Shown one piece after another: positions 33,887 to 42,912 of a stretch of 64,000 bases of DNA (its first letter is position 1; each line of letters begins with the position of its first letter). The DNA comes from Elusimicrobia bacterium RIFCSPLOWO2_02_FULL_39_32 (GTDB lineage Bacteria; Elusimicrobiota; Elusimicrobia; 2-02-FULL-39-32). The stretch is from the NCBI GenBank assembly GCA_001800135.1, contig MGUU01000011.1, positions 72,842 through 136,841 on the forward strand, read 5' to 3'. Below the pieces are notes generated by a model that saw nothing but the letters and a program-made list of their open reading frames with translations, was not told the origin of the DNA and did not search any database. A program made the translations under genes and the position numbers.

Positions 33887-34110
33887 TGAAGTGCAGCATT
33901 AAAGGATGTCCTGGAACTTATAAAGATAAAAAAATCACTCATACGGTGCGGTATCATGGTGAAATTGTAGTGATTGATCATGTACCTGCAGAGATTTGTT
34001 CAGAATGTGGGGATGTACTTTTAAAACCGGAGACAATCCGTCATCTTGAGGAACTCTTGAAAACTTCCCGCCAGCCCTCCACTACTGTGCCGTTATATGA
34101 ATTCGCTTGA
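33886..34110 (+). CDS. YgiT-type zinc-finger protein, probable antitoxin
   Basis: 74 residues. An N-terminal zinc site is formed by MKCSIKGCPG (Cys 3 and Cys 8) and ICSECGDVLL (Cys 38 and Cys 41), the YgiT/MqsA N-terminal pattern. The stretch after it (LKPETIRHLEELLKT) is a short helix. The C-terminal HTH DNA-binding domain of full-length MqsA is absent, as in many small YgiT-type partners of DUF4258 proteins. It overlaps the upstream gene by one base. Most likely it neutralises the DUF4258 protein by direct binding; this is inference from gene pairing. Confidence 0.8.
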   Translation: MKCSIKGCPGTYKDKKITHTVRYHGEIVVIDHVPAEICSECGDVLLKPETIRHLEELLKTSRQPSTTVPLYEFA

Positions 34111-34137
34111 TTTGGCGTTGTACCAACACTGAATCGG

Positions 34138-34233
34138 GTTTAACCGAGATTATGCATTAGTTGTCATGAGCTGCGCACATCCTGAAGCATGAAAATAATG
34201 AATATAATGCATCTTTTGGCTATTTTCATAGCA
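34138..34233 (+). repeat. Dispersed ~95-base repeat, copy 2, with hairpin
   Basis: Matches the reverse complement of 4042-4136. Arms GCATGAAAATA (34187-34197) and TATTTTCATAGC (34221-34232) can pair. It ends four bases from the lpxA stop codon and starts 27 bases after the zinc-finger gene, so it could act as a two-way transcription end or as the trace of a mobile element. Confidence 0.75.
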
Positions 34234-34236
34234 GGT

Positions 34237-35007
34237 TTAAGTTGTTGGACGGCAGATGCCGCGCTCAGCTGCTTTTATAAACTCTAAAAAATGCAGGATT
34301 TCTTTTGGAGATTCTTGAGCAAGACGGTCTTTAATTGACTCTGCTAATGGTTTGGAAGAATAAAAAATCTCTTTATAATTTTTTTTAATTTCCCGCACAA
34401 CTATTTTAGAAAAACCCCGCCTTTCTAACCCTATGGTATTAATTCCACGAATAGTATTGGCATCATCCGCAATGCAATAAGGGGGAAGATCAAGAGAAAT
34501 ACGGGATCCTCCCCGCATCATGGCAGATTCCCCAATGCGCGTAAACTGATGCACTAAACAAAGCCCGGAAATAAACGCATAATCTTCCACTTCCACATAT
34601 CCTGCAAGCAAAGCGCCGTTGGCTACAATAATATGACTGCCTAATTTACAATTATGGGCAACGTGAGAAAAACCTAAAAAAAAGTTGTGATCCCCAATAA
34701 TCGTGGAACTGCCCTCTTTTGTGCCCCGATGGATCTGCACATACTCTCTAATATTGTTTGAATTTCCAATTTTTACAAAAGATTTTTCATTTTGATAAGC
34801 CAAATCTTGAGGTTCTAACCCAATCACTGCGCCAACGCCAATCTGATTATTGCATCCAATTTCTGTAAAACCCGTTATAACTGCATGTGAGGAAATTTTT
34901 GTGCCTGTGCCGATGGAAACATCAGAACCGATAATAACGTAGGGACCAACTTCCACATCACTGGCAATTTTCGCTTTTGGATTTATAACTGCTGTAGGAT
35001 GAATCAT
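34237..35007 (-). CDS. lpxA: Acyl-ACP:UDP-N-acetylglucosamine O-acyltransferase
   Basis: First step of lipid A synthesis: adds a 3-hydroxyacyl chain to UDP-GlcNAc in the cytoplasm; homotrimer. A left-handed beta-helix of hexapeptides starts at IHPTAVINPKAKIASDVEVGPY. The catalytic His lies in FLGFSHVAHNCKLG near residues 117-121, and the helical C-terminal domain follows SRISLDLPPYCIADDANTIRG. Length 256 is typical. It overlaps rng by four bases and ends the long minus-strand array. Its presence is the main sign of an outer membrane with lipid A. lpxB, lpxD and fabZ are not beside it. Confidence 0.94.
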   Translation of the reverse strand: MIHPTAVINPKAKIASDVEVGPYVIIGSDVSIGTGTKISSHAVITGFTEIGCNNQIGVGAVIGLEPQDLAYQNEKSFVKIGNSNNIREYVQIHRGTKEGSSTIIGDHNFFLGFSHVAHNCKLGSHIIVANGALLAGYVEVEDYAFISGLCLVHQFTRIGESAMMRGGSRISLDLPPYCIADDANTIRGINTIGLERRGFSKIVVREIKKNYKEIFYSSKPLAESIKDRLAQESPKEILHFLEFIKAAERGICRPTT

Positions 35008-36455
35008 TGTTCTTCAATAATCAGACGGTAATCATCATAAGGCAGAGTCCCGTCCTTTTCCAATTCAAAATTTCTGCGAACAGATTTTTTCAACTGTTCC
35101 ATTCTCTCTAAAAAGTAGGCAGCCACTTCTGGATGAAGAACAATCCTTAATTTACCTTCTGGACGTCCCTGAGTTAATTTAAGCACCTCTTTTTTTACTT
35201 TAATAAAAATTGATTCATTGGAAAAAACCATTCCGGATCCCTCACAATCTAAACAGGGCTGGCAAAGCGTAGAAAGCATGGATTCTCTTTTCCTTTCCCG
35301 TGTCATTTCTACCAGACCCAGTCTTGTAATCGGCAAAATCTTAATCTTAGCTCGGTCTCTGGATGTGGCGCGATAGAGCACTTCCACCACTTTCTGACGA
35401 TTTCTGGCTCTTCTCATGTCAATAAAATCAATCACTATAATCCCGCCAATATTTCTTAAGCGCAGTTGTCGGGCAGTCTCTTCTGCAGCTTCAATGTTCG
35501 TTTGGGTTACAGTCTCTTCTTGAGATTCTTTTCCAGTGAATTTCCCTGTATTTACATCAATGGCGCAAAGGGATTCTGCTTCCTGAATAATAATGGTCCC
35601 GCCAGAAGGCAAACTGAGCCGAGAAGATAAAAGGTTATCGAACTCTTTCTCCACCTTAAAAGCGTCAAAGATTGCGGTATTGCCTTCAAACAATTGGATT
35701 CGGTTAGAAAGTTCAGGGGAAAGCATCTGCACAAAACCAAGCACCTCTTCTTTTTCCGATTTAGAGTCAATCATGAATACAGAGGTCTCTTCTGAAAGAA
35801 CATCCCGAACTGTTTGAAACACTAAGCCCAAATCTTTATGCACCAAGCTTGCAGGAGGAGCGTTTTCAGTGCGTCTTTGAATATTTTCCCAAAGACGGCA
35901 AAGATAACGGATTTCTCTTTTTAGATCTCTTTCTTCAATCCCTTCAGACTCTGTGCGAGCTATAAAACCGCCTTTTTTAGGCCGAAAATTTTCAAGCATA
36001 TCTTTTAAACGGCGGCGCTCGCTTTCCTCTTCAATATTCTTAGATATGCCGATCGTTGACTGATAAGGCAAATAGACCAAGAACCTGCCGGGTAAAGATA
36101 TGTCCATGGAGACTTTAACCCCTTTAGTGCCAATCGCTTCTTTAGCGATCTGCACAAGGATAATTTCTCCCCGTTTTAAAATTTGATCTATGGGTTTATT
36201 TGGAGTGTCCCCTTTAGAATTTGGAGATTGATCAATAATGTCAGAAATATAAAGATAGGCATTTTTTTCAAGGCCAATATTGACAAAAGCGCTGGAGATT
36301 CCAGGCAAAACATTTTCTACCCTGCCTTTATAAATATTCCCAACAATCTTTTCCGAGCCCCTTCTTTCAATTCCCAGTTCTACAAGCCGCCCATCCTCTA
36401 AAACAGCCACCCTTGTTTCTTCCTGGGTACAGTTGGCAATAATCTCTTGCTTCAT
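35004..36455 (-). CDS. rng: Ribonuclease G/E family endoribonuclease
   Basis: Single-strand-specific endoribonuclease in rRNA maturation and mRNA decay. An S1 RNA-binding domain starts at GNIYKGRVENVLPGISSAFVNIG (about residues 38-60). Next come the 5'-sensor region, the DNase I-like catalytic core with metal Asp residues in AIDVNTGKFTGK and VIDFIDMRR, and the zinc-link CLDCEGSG near residue 410. At 483 residues it is RNase G-sized, lacking the long C-terminal scaffold of E. coli RNase E. ATG at 36455 is chosen over the one six bases upstream because AAGGAG is correctly spaced only from it. Two hairpins lie upstream. Confidence 0.93.
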   Translation of the reverse strand: MKQEIIANCTQEETRVAVLEDGRLVELGIERRGSEKIVGNIYKGRVENVLPGISSAFVNIGLEKNAYLYISDIIDQSPNSKGDTPNKPIDQILKRGEIILVQIAKEAIGTKGVKVSMDISLPGRFLVYLPYQSTIGISKNIEEESERRRLKDMLENFRPKKGGFIARTESEGIEERDLKREIRYLCRLWENIQRRTENAPPASLVHKDLGLVFQTVRDVLSEETSVFMIDSKSEKEEVLGFVQMLSPELSNRIQLFEGNTAIFDAFKVEKEFDNLLSSRLSLPSGGTIIIQEAESLCAIDVNTGKFTGKESQEETVTQTNIEAAEETARQLRLRNIGGIIVIDFIDMRRARNRQKVVEVLYRATSRDRAKIKILPITRLGLVEMTRERKRESMLSTLCQPCLDCEGSGMVFSNESIFIKVKKEVLKLTQGRPEGKLRIVLHPEVAAYFLERMEQLKKSVRRNFELEKDGTLPYDDYRLIIEEQ

Positions 36456-36461
36456 AAGCAT

Positions 36462-36467
36462 CTCCTT
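36462..36467 (-). promoter_or_regulatory. Ribosome-binding site deciding the rng start
   Basis: AAGGAG on the minus strand ends six bases before ATG 36455 but directly touches the other in-frame ATG at 36461, so 36455 is the likely start. Confidence 0.65.
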
Positions 36468-36541
36468 CCAAGATCAAAATTTTTAACCAGATTTCCATGT
36501 TAGTTATAAAAGCAGAGATGAAACCATCCCACCTCCTAACC

Positions 36542-36581
36542 AACTTAAGGAATTCTAAGTTACCTGAATAATGATTCAGGT
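36542..36581 (-). promoter_or_regulatory. Two tandem hairpins ahead of rng
   Basis: AACTTA (36542-36547) pairs with TAAGTT (36556-36561) around an 8-base loop. ACCTGAAT (36562-36569) pairs perfectly with ATTCAGGT (36574-36581) around a 4-base loop. They are back to back, starting at the stop codon of the radical SAM gene, within the 119-base gap before rng. No U-run follows, so a terminator is less likely than a processing or control structure. Confidence 0.55.
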
Positions 36582-39166
36582 TAAGGTTCAACATAAGAAC
36601 CTTCAAATCTTTCCATAAAAAAACTTTTCCGCGTCACTAAAAGAGAACGCGATTCCTCTGGGCTCAGTTTTAAAAAAAGCGAAACCACTTGTTCCGGCTT
36701 TATATTTTTTCCAGGACCAAATCTTAAAACGAGAGTTAGAGTTTTTTCTTGTCTTCCTTCCAGCCAAGCCAGATTCAAAATAAGAGGCTTAATAGGAATT
36801 TTAATGATTTCTTTAGTCCCTTTTTTAAGTTTCTCCAAAAATAGATCCGGCTGATTTAAAAAATTTTCTATGTTCAAATCTTCCTCTTTTAATTTTTCAA
36901 CAAAAAAATGTTCTGGAATGCTTATTTCATAATCTACTCTTGTAATTAAAGATTCAAGAGACGGAAAAAAAACCGGCGCAGAGCTTAAACTAACAAGAGA
37001 AAAACCACTGGGAAGAACAGTCAAAAATCTCTTTTTTACTTCCTCAATATTTATTTTACTATAAAAATCCGCCTCAAAATATTCACATTCAGATTCAGTC
37101 CCCACGCTGATCGCAGGCCCAAATGAAATTTTCATTTGAGGATGAAACCCGGAAGTAAAACAAACTGGAAACTCTGCCCTGCGAATGGTTCTGCGGATCA
37201 TTTCAATCTGTTCTAAATGAGAAAGAAAACGAACCAAGCCTTTGCGGGCAAGTCTAAATCGAACTCTCTGCGCGGTTTTATCAAGGATCTTTTGAGCTTT
37301 CTCAATCTTGGAAATAGTTCTGATTTCAGGCCTTGGCTTTAAATGAGGGTTTTCAGGCACAGGAGCTTCAGCTTGGCATAAAGCGGTTTGCCAATCATTC
37401 CAAAGCGCTTTTTTGTCTGGACCGCCCTCCAAATGATCCCATGGAAAAATTTCCTGAACCGTTCTCTGCCGATAACAATAAAATTCAGGAAAAATTTTAG
37501 TTTGATCGCAAGCCTTTTTCCAAAGTTCATTTTGAAATCTCTCGCTCCATTCATCAAATTTTGCGCCAAAACTCCAAGCTGTTTCCAATAAAAAAGAGGT
37601 CCGCCGATCCCCTCTGGAAAGTAACCCCTCTAATTCAATCTGTTCTAAACCATGGGCTCGAATTTGAGCTGGTAAATTTTTACGCAAGAATTGGAGTTTG
37701 CTTTTAAGAACTTCCTGCCGGTCTTGCGCCTGCCACTGGTAAGGCGTGTGTGGTTTAGGCACAAAAGGCGAGAGCGTTAAAGTTAAAGAGAGCCCTGGAT
37801 TTTCTTTTCGTGAGTGCTGAACCACTTGCACAATGCCTTGTAAATCTTCTTTTGTTTCCGTAGGAAGCCCATACATAAAATAGAGCTTTACATTTTTCCA
37901 TCCATGCTGATAAGCCATTTTTAAAGTTGCGCGAATTTCCGATTCCTGCAATTCTTTTCGTATGACTCTGCGTAAACGCTCAGTGCCTGCTTCTGGCGCA
38001 AAGGTAAGGGATTGGCGCCTGACAGTTTGAAGGATTTCAGCTAAAGCTAAAGTAAAACGATCCGCGCGAGTAGAAGGAAGACCAATCGAAATTCTTCTGG
38101 GGGTTAGCTTCTCTGAAAGAGTTTCTAAAAGAGGAACAATCTCTCTATAATCCGCGGCGGAAAGTCCAGCTAAAGTGACCGCGTCATAGCCTGTATTTTG
38201 AAGCCCTTGTTCAATGATTTTTAGCAGTTCATCTTTGTTTCTTTCTCTATAGCTATGATAAGAAAATCCCGCCTGACAAAATCTGCATCTCCAAGGGCAG
38301 CCTCTTTGGATTTCCACATTCAAGCGATCATGCACTGTTTGCACAAATGGCACAACAGGCGCAATAGGAAATGAAAAACCATTGGTTTGAAAAACTCCAA
38401 TTTGAGTTTGACGGTAAGAAATTTTTTCAGGGATCCCGGGAAATTTTGGAAATATCTTCTTAATGGTTTGATCTTCACAATAGTCAACTTCATAAAGGCT
38501 GGGCACATAAACCCCTTTGATTTTTGCCAGCTCTAAAAGAAGTTCTTCTTTTTTATATTTAAATAATTTATACTCTTTAAATTTTTCAATGATTTCAGCC
38601 ATTGCCTCTTCCCCATCCCCTAAAACAATGCAATCGAAAAAATCCGCAAGCGGCTCTGGATTTACCGCGCAAGGTCCTCCTCCAATCACTAAAGGATAGG
38701 AAGCATCTCTAAACTTTGATCTTAAAGGCAACCCAGACAAATCCAGCATCTCCAAAATATTGGTGTAACAAAGCTCATAGGGAAGTCCAAAACCAAGAAT
38801 GTCAAATTCAGAGATTGCGGTCTGGGTTTCTAAAGAAAATAAAGGAAGATTCTTCTGTCTTAAAAGTTGGGCTAGATCATTGTCTATTGCATAAAGACGT
38901 TCAGCGTACGCATCCTTGCGCTGATTGATCAAAGAATAAAGGATTCCTATGCCGGTGTTTGCAAAACCAGTTTCATAAAGATCCGGAAAAGCAAGACAAA
39001 CGCTAACGCTGTTTTTGCGAAATTCTTCAGATGGGAAATACGCGTTCCATTCTCTGCCAATATAGCGGCTGGGTTTTTGCACATATGACAAAAGGGAGTC
39101 AATTTGGCTTTCTCTTTGTCTCTTAACTCTTAAAGGATTTAAAATTACAGAAATATTCTCAATCAT
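36581..39166 (-). CDS. TIGR03960-type B12-binding radical SAM protein fused to a TIGR03936/DUF2344 domain
   Basis: 861 residues. The N-terminal ~190 residues are a cobalamin-binding-like region (VSVCLAFPDLYETGFANTGIGILYSLIN). The radical SAM core carries C-x3-C-x2-C in RGCPWRCRFCQAGF near residue 290, followed by VTLAGLSAADY and APEAGTERLRRVI. From about residue 635 a separate domain (VRFRLARKGLVRFLSHLEQIEMIRRTIRRAEFP) matches the TIGR03936/DUF2344 family, often encoded next to RNase E/G. Substrate unknown. The gene lies between rodA (4-base overlap) and rng, an arrangement seen in many bacteria that hints at a tRNA, ribosome or RNA-related job; this is inference. Confidence 0.9.
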   Translation of the reverse strand: MIENISVILNPLRVKRQRESQIDSLLSYVQKPSRYIGREWNAYFPSEEFRKNSVSVCLAFPDLYETGFANTGIGILYSLINQRKDAYAERLYAIDNDLAQLLRQKNLPLFSLETQTAISEFDILGFGLPYELCYTNILEMLDLSGLPLRSKFRDASYPLVIGGGPCAVNPEPLADFFDCIVLGDGEEAMAEIIEKFKEYKLFKYKKEELLLELAKIKGVYVPSLYEVDYCEDQTIKKIFPKFPGIPEKISYRQTQIGVFQTNGFSFPIAPVVPFVQTVHDRLNVEIQRGCPWRCRFCQAGFSYHSYRERNKDELLKIIEQGLQNTGYDAVTLAGLSAADYREIVPLLETLSEKLTPRRISIGLPSTRADRFTLALAEILQTVRRQSLTFAPEAGTERLRRVIRKELQESEIRATLKMAYQHGWKNVKLYFMYGLPTETKEDLQGIVQVVQHSRKENPGLSLTLTLSPFVPKPHTPYQWQAQDRQEVLKSKLQFLRKNLPAQIRAHGLEQIELEGLLSRGDRRTSFLLETAWSFGAKFDEWSERFQNELWKKACDQTKIFPEFYCYRQRTVQEIFPWDHLEGGPDKKALWNDWQTALCQAEAPVPENPHLKPRPEIRTISKIEKAQKILDKTAQRVRFRLARKGLVRFLSHLEQIEMIRRTIRRAEFPVCFTSGFHPQMKISFGPAISVGTESECEYFEADFYSKINIEEVKKRFLTVLPSGFSLVSLSSAPVFFPSLESLITRVDYEISIPEHFFVEKLKEEDLNIENFLNQPDLFLEKLKKGTKEIIKIPIKPLILNLAWLEGRQEKTLTLVLRFGPGKNIKPEQVVSLFLKLSPEESRSLLVTRKSFFMERFEGSYVEP

Positions 39167-40548
39167 GTGTAGGTAAATCTACGGATATGTATGGATAAAA
39201 GAATTCCAACTGCGGCTAAAGAAGAAATCAAAGAAGATCCTCCGTAAGATAAAAATGGCAAAGGAAGCCCTGTTACTGGAGCAAGCCCCATAACCATGGC
39301 TAAATTAAGAATAGCATAAAAAGCAAACATCGTGCCAATCCCAGAAGCGACTAAAGCTCCAAAAAAGTCTCTGGAGCTTTCCGCAATCAAAAAAGCTCTC
39401 CAGACCAGCCCTAAGTAAAGCAGGATCACTAAACCGCTCACAAGAAAACCCAGCTCTTCCCCTAAAACAGAAAAAATAAAGTCTGTATGTTGCTCCGGCA
39501 AAAAGCCCAGCCTGCTTTGGGTGCCTGAAAAAAGCCCTTTGCCTAAAACTTTACCTGAACCTAAAGTAATCACAGATTGAATCACATGATATCCAGAACC
39601 TGTAGGATCAATTTCCGGACTAAAAAAAACCATAAGCCTTTTTCTTTGATAAGATTTAAGGAGACCCGTCACCATGGAACTGCTAAAAAGTCCTAAAAAA
39701 ATAAGCAAAAAAAGATTAACAAAATAAAAACCAAAGTTTCTAAATTTTAAACCCCTTAAAAACCACCAGCAAATAAATAAAAATAGAATGATTCCCAAAT
39801 GAATCAGAAAAAATTCTTTGGACAAACTTAACCCCCTATACAAAAATGAAATAAACGAATTCTTCATAACCAAAAATGGAGACAATGACAAATAGGTGTG
39901 CAGAAGAATGCCGCCCGAGGTCACCCCCAAATAAAAAAGAATCGCGAAAAGGAAAAAAGAAGGGACCCCTGCGATAAACATCATCCCAATTAAAATCGGA
40001 AAATAAACCAGGGTAGAGCCAAAATCCGGCTGCAATAAAATTAAAAAAACATGCGAAAAAATCAGTAAAAAAGGAACCATGATATTCTTTAATTGAGTCA
40101 TGTCCCGCTCACGCTTTCCACACCAGCTAGCCAGGATTAAAATCACTAATAGTTTGGAGATTTCAGTGGGCTGGAAAGAAAAAGGGCCAAACATAAACCA
40201 GGATTTAGCCCCTCTATAACTTTTCCCTATAAAAAGCACTAAAAGCAAAAGAAAAACTGAAACCAAAAATAAAAATCGAGGGTGCTGATAGAAAATCTGA
40301 TAATTTAAAATTGAAAATAAAGCTAATAAAAGAAACCCAATCAAAAACGCTAACAACTGTTTTCCTAAAAAAATTTCCTGCCTTTGAAATCTTAAACTTG
40401 CGGAATAAATCATGAGGAAACCTATGAATGTTAAAGCTAAAACATCAATCAATAAGTTCCAATCCATATGTTTAAAAAATCTGGAAACAAACGAATCTTC
40501 TTGAGGGATTAAGGAAAAAAAAAGAGGAGCTTTAGAATCTTCTTTCAT
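39163..40548 (-). CDS. rodA: Rod shape-determining SEDS glycosyltransferase RodA
   Basis: Polymerises lipid II into glycan strands during cell elongation, working with PBP2. About ten membrane helices. The SEDS family marks PHFSFQPTE-like GPFSFQPTEISKLLVI, QPDFGSTLVY (with the catalytic Asp region nearby), GSGYHVIQSVITLGSGKVLGKGL, LPEQHTDFIFSVLGEE and PFLSYGGSSLISSLAAVGILLSI are all present. Length 461 is on the long side because of a hydrophilic N terminus and an extended loop in the middle. Overlaps mrdA and the radical SAM gene by four bases each. Confidence 0.94.
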   Translation of the reverse strand: MKEDSKAPLFFSLIPQEDSFVSRFFKHMDWNLLIDVLALTFIGFLMIYSASLRFQRQEIFLGKQLLAFLIGFLLLALFSILNYQIFYQHPRFLFLVSVFLLLLVLFIGKSYRGAKSWFMFGPFSFQPTEISKLLVILILASWCGKRERDMTQLKNIMVPFLLIFSHVFLILLQPDFGSTLVYFPILIGMMFIAGVPSFFLFAILFYLGVTSGGILLHTYLSLSPFLVMKNSFISFLYRGLSLSKEFFLIHLGIILFLFICWWFLRGLKFRNFGFYFVNLFLLIFLGLFSSSMVTGLLKSYQRKRLMVFFSPEIDPTGSGYHVIQSVITLGSGKVLGKGLFSGTQSRLGFLPEQHTDFIFSVLGEELGFLVSGLVILLYLGLVWRAFLIAESSRDFFGALVASGIGTMFAFYAILNLAMVMGLAPVTGLPLPFLSYGGSSLISSLAAVGILLSIHIRRFTYT

Positions 40549-42377
40549 TCAAAATCTTCGGGCAAAAGAGCTTTTGAGTCGGGTTTCTTAATCTCAAGCT
40601 CTCGGTCAAAAGCCGCTGACAATACTTCCCGCGCTATCGGAGCTGCTGCTGCGGAACCTTTTATTCCATGTTCCACAAACACGCTCAAGGCGATCTTAGG
40701 ATTTTCAACCGGAGCATAAGCCACAAACCAAGCATGATCTTTCCCATGAGGATTTTGAGCCGTGCCTGTTTTTCCAGCGATTTTAATTCCATCCACTTTA
40801 GCTGCTTGACCTGTGCCCTGATCTACCACCAGACTTAAAGCATGACTTAAAAAATTCCAAGTCTCATCGCTTAAAATAACTTGATCTAAGAGTTGAGGTT
40901 TGTTCACCGACACAATTTCACCTTCAGGTTTTTTGATTTCTAACCAAAAATAAGGGCGAACCACCTTGCCTCGATTAGCCACAATCGCAATCATCTGAGC
41001 TGCTTGTAAAGGAGTAAATAAAACCGTTCCTTGGCCAATTGAAAAATTGAGCGTATCTCCGTCAAACCACCTGCGCCTTCCTCCTTTAAACATGGAGCGT
41101 CCAGGTATAAAACCATTTTTTTCTCCTTGCAGTTCTATGCCGGTTGCGCTCCCTAAATTAAATTTTTTAGCCATAGCTTCTATTAAATCTGGACCTACTC
41201 TTAAACCCAAATGATAAAAATAGACATTGCAAGATTGTTCTATGGCCTGCTCCAAATTTACTAGACCATGTCCCTCTTTTTTCCAACAATAAAATTTTTT
41301 TCCCCCTTGTCCTCCTAAAATATAGTATCCCGGGCAATAAAAATTTTGGGTACCAGTTACTTTCCTTGCTTCTAGGGCGCTGGCTGCCACGATAATTTTA
41401 AAAATAGACCCTGCGGGATAAGTGGCTTGAATCGCTCGATTAAAAAAAGGAAGATCTTTTCTCTCTAAAAGTTCTTGGGGCATGGAATGATCTGTTTTAG
41501 TTAAGCTCCCTTCAATAAATACATTAGGATCAAATGAAGGATAAGAAGCAAAAGCAAGTATCTCTCCAGTCTTTGGCGAGATGGCTACCACCGCCCCTGG
41601 TTTCCCTTGTTTTTCTAAAGCCTCTTCCGCTGCTTTTTGAATTTTTAAATCAATGGTAGTCTTAATCTCATAGCCAGAAACTGTTTTCTTTCTATCTAGT
41701 ATCCTTAAAGAGCGACCCAAAGCATCCACTTCCATTCTTAATCCCCCATGTTTTCCTCTTAAAAAAGAATCAAAAATTTTTTCTAATCCCATTTTTCCAA
41801 TTAATAATTCGCCATAAGCTCCTTCAAAAGCAAGCTCCCTTAGATCCACCTCCGAAACTTTACCTAAATAGCCAACCAGATGAGAAGCAGCTCTGCCCTG
41901 CGGATATCTTCTTTGCATCTCTGTAACGATAGAAACCCCGGGCAATTCCGGCCTATGTTCCAATATGGAAAAAGCTGAATCCTTAGAAAGATGTTCCGCT
42001 AAACGGATCATGCTTCCATGTTTAAATGCCCCCTTTAATTTTAATTTTAAATCTTCTTCTTTTAATTTAAGAATGGAGGAAAGAAGCGCGTAGAATGTTT
42101 CCTGTTTCTCATTTTTTAGATTAAAAGGAGCAAAAAAAACAACAAAACTTGGGTTATTATCCGCTAAAATTTTTTCCTCTCTATCTATGATTCTGCCCCG
42201 GGGAGCTCGTTCAAAAAAAAGAGCCGTGCGATTAGCTTCAGCAACTTTTTTAAAACTCTCTCCTCGAATCACTTGTAAATAAAAAAGACGAAAAAGAAGA
42301 AAACAAAAAAAGATGAAAAATAGTAAAGCAACTATTTTTATGCGCTCTTCAGCTTCACTTAATCTAAACGATTCCAT
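40545..42377 (-). CDS. mrdA: Penicillin-binding protein 2 (elongasome transpeptidase)
   Basis: Cross-links peptidoglycan in the periplasm during elongation. A single N-terminal membrane anchor (about residues 12-33) leads into the PBP dimerisation domain (ANRTALFFERAPRGRIIDR). The transpeptidase domain has the active-site Ser in YPAGSIFKIIVA near residue 323, SCN in IEQSCNVYFYHL near 375 and KTG in KIAGKTGTAQNP near 543. Length 610 is typical. Part of mreB-mreC-mreD-mrdA-rodA, with an SD-like GGAAG about ten bases before the ATG. Confidence 0.95.
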   Translation of the reverse strand: MESFRLSEAEERIKIVALLFFIFFCFLLFRLFYLQVIRGESFKKVAEANRTALFFERAPRGRIIDREEKILADNNPSFVVFFAPFNLKNEKQETFYALLSSILKLKEEDLKLKLKGAFKHGSMIRLAEHLSKDSAFSILEHRPELPGVSIVTEMQRRYPQGRAASHLVGYLGKVSEVDLRELAFEGAYGELLIGKMGLEKIFDSFLRGKHGGLRMEVDALGRSLRILDRKKTVSGYEIKTTIDLKIQKAAEEALEKQGKPGAVVAISPKTGEILAFASYPSFDPNVFIEGSLTKTDHSMPQELLERKDLPFFNRAIQATYPAGSIFKIIVAASALEARKVTGTQNFYCPGYYILGGQGGKKFYCWKKEGHGLVNLEQAIEQSCNVYFYHLGLRVGPDLIEAMAKKFNLGSATGIELQGEKNGFIPGRSMFKGGRRRWFDGDTLNFSIGQGTVLFTPLQAAQMIAIVANRGKVVRPYFWLEIKKPEGEIVSVNKPQLLDQVILSDETWNFLSHALSLVVDQGTGQAAKVDGIKIAGKTGTAQNPHGKDHAWFVAYAPVENPKIALSVFVEHGIKGSAAAAPIAREVLSAAFDRELEIKKPDSKALLPEDFE

Positions 42378-42414
42378 GCGGTTTATCTTCCCTTCATTTT
42401 TTTACGCTCCTGTT

Positions 42415-42912
42415 CTACTGCGCTTTAAAATCTTTTAAAAATTTGCACCAACCGCGCAATAAAATAAAAAAAAGAGGCGTAAAAAAACTGGTATAAATCA
42501 TTTGAAAAAAAGAAGGGAGGATCCAAGATGAAATAAAGGAATTCCTAAACAAAATTTCAAAAAAGAAAAGCCCAAACAGATTAATAAAGGACATGAATAA
42601 AACCAAACCAATCTGAGCTAGAGGTTTTCCCTGATCAATATCTTTTCTAATTTTACCTACAGTATAACCCACCAAAGTCAGCATAAAGGCTTGTGAGCCA
42701 AAAAGCGCATTGCTTGCAAAATCTTGCAAGAATCCCCAAATAAAACCTAATAGCATTCCCTCCATGGGACCAAAAGATAAAGCAAAAAAAACTACTGATA
42801 AAAGTAAAAAATTTGGAAAAGTATTAAATAATAAAAGAGGCTGCTCTAAACTCATTTGCAGTAAAAAAATGCCTAAAATGGTAAATCCCCAAAAAAATAG
42901 TTTTTGAATCAT
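42415..42912 (-). CDS. mreD: Rod shape-determining protein MreD
   Basis: Small integral membrane component of the elongasome; 165 residues with about five hydrophobic helices (FFWGFTILGIFLLQM at the start, then FPNFLLLSVVFFALSFGPMEGMLLGFIWGFLQDF, a conserved MreD stretch). Sequence conservation in MreD is low, so the call leans on position: it overlaps mreC by four bases and precedes mrdA. Confidence 0.88.
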   Translation of the reverse strand: MIQKLFFWGFTILGIFLLQMSLEQPLLLFNTFPNFLLLSVVFFALSFGPMEGMLLGFIWGFLQDFASNALFGSQAFMLTLVGYTVGKIRKDIDQGKPLAQIGLVLFMSFINLFGLFFFEILFRNSFISSWILPSFFQMIYTSFFTPLFFILLRGWCKFLKDFKAQ

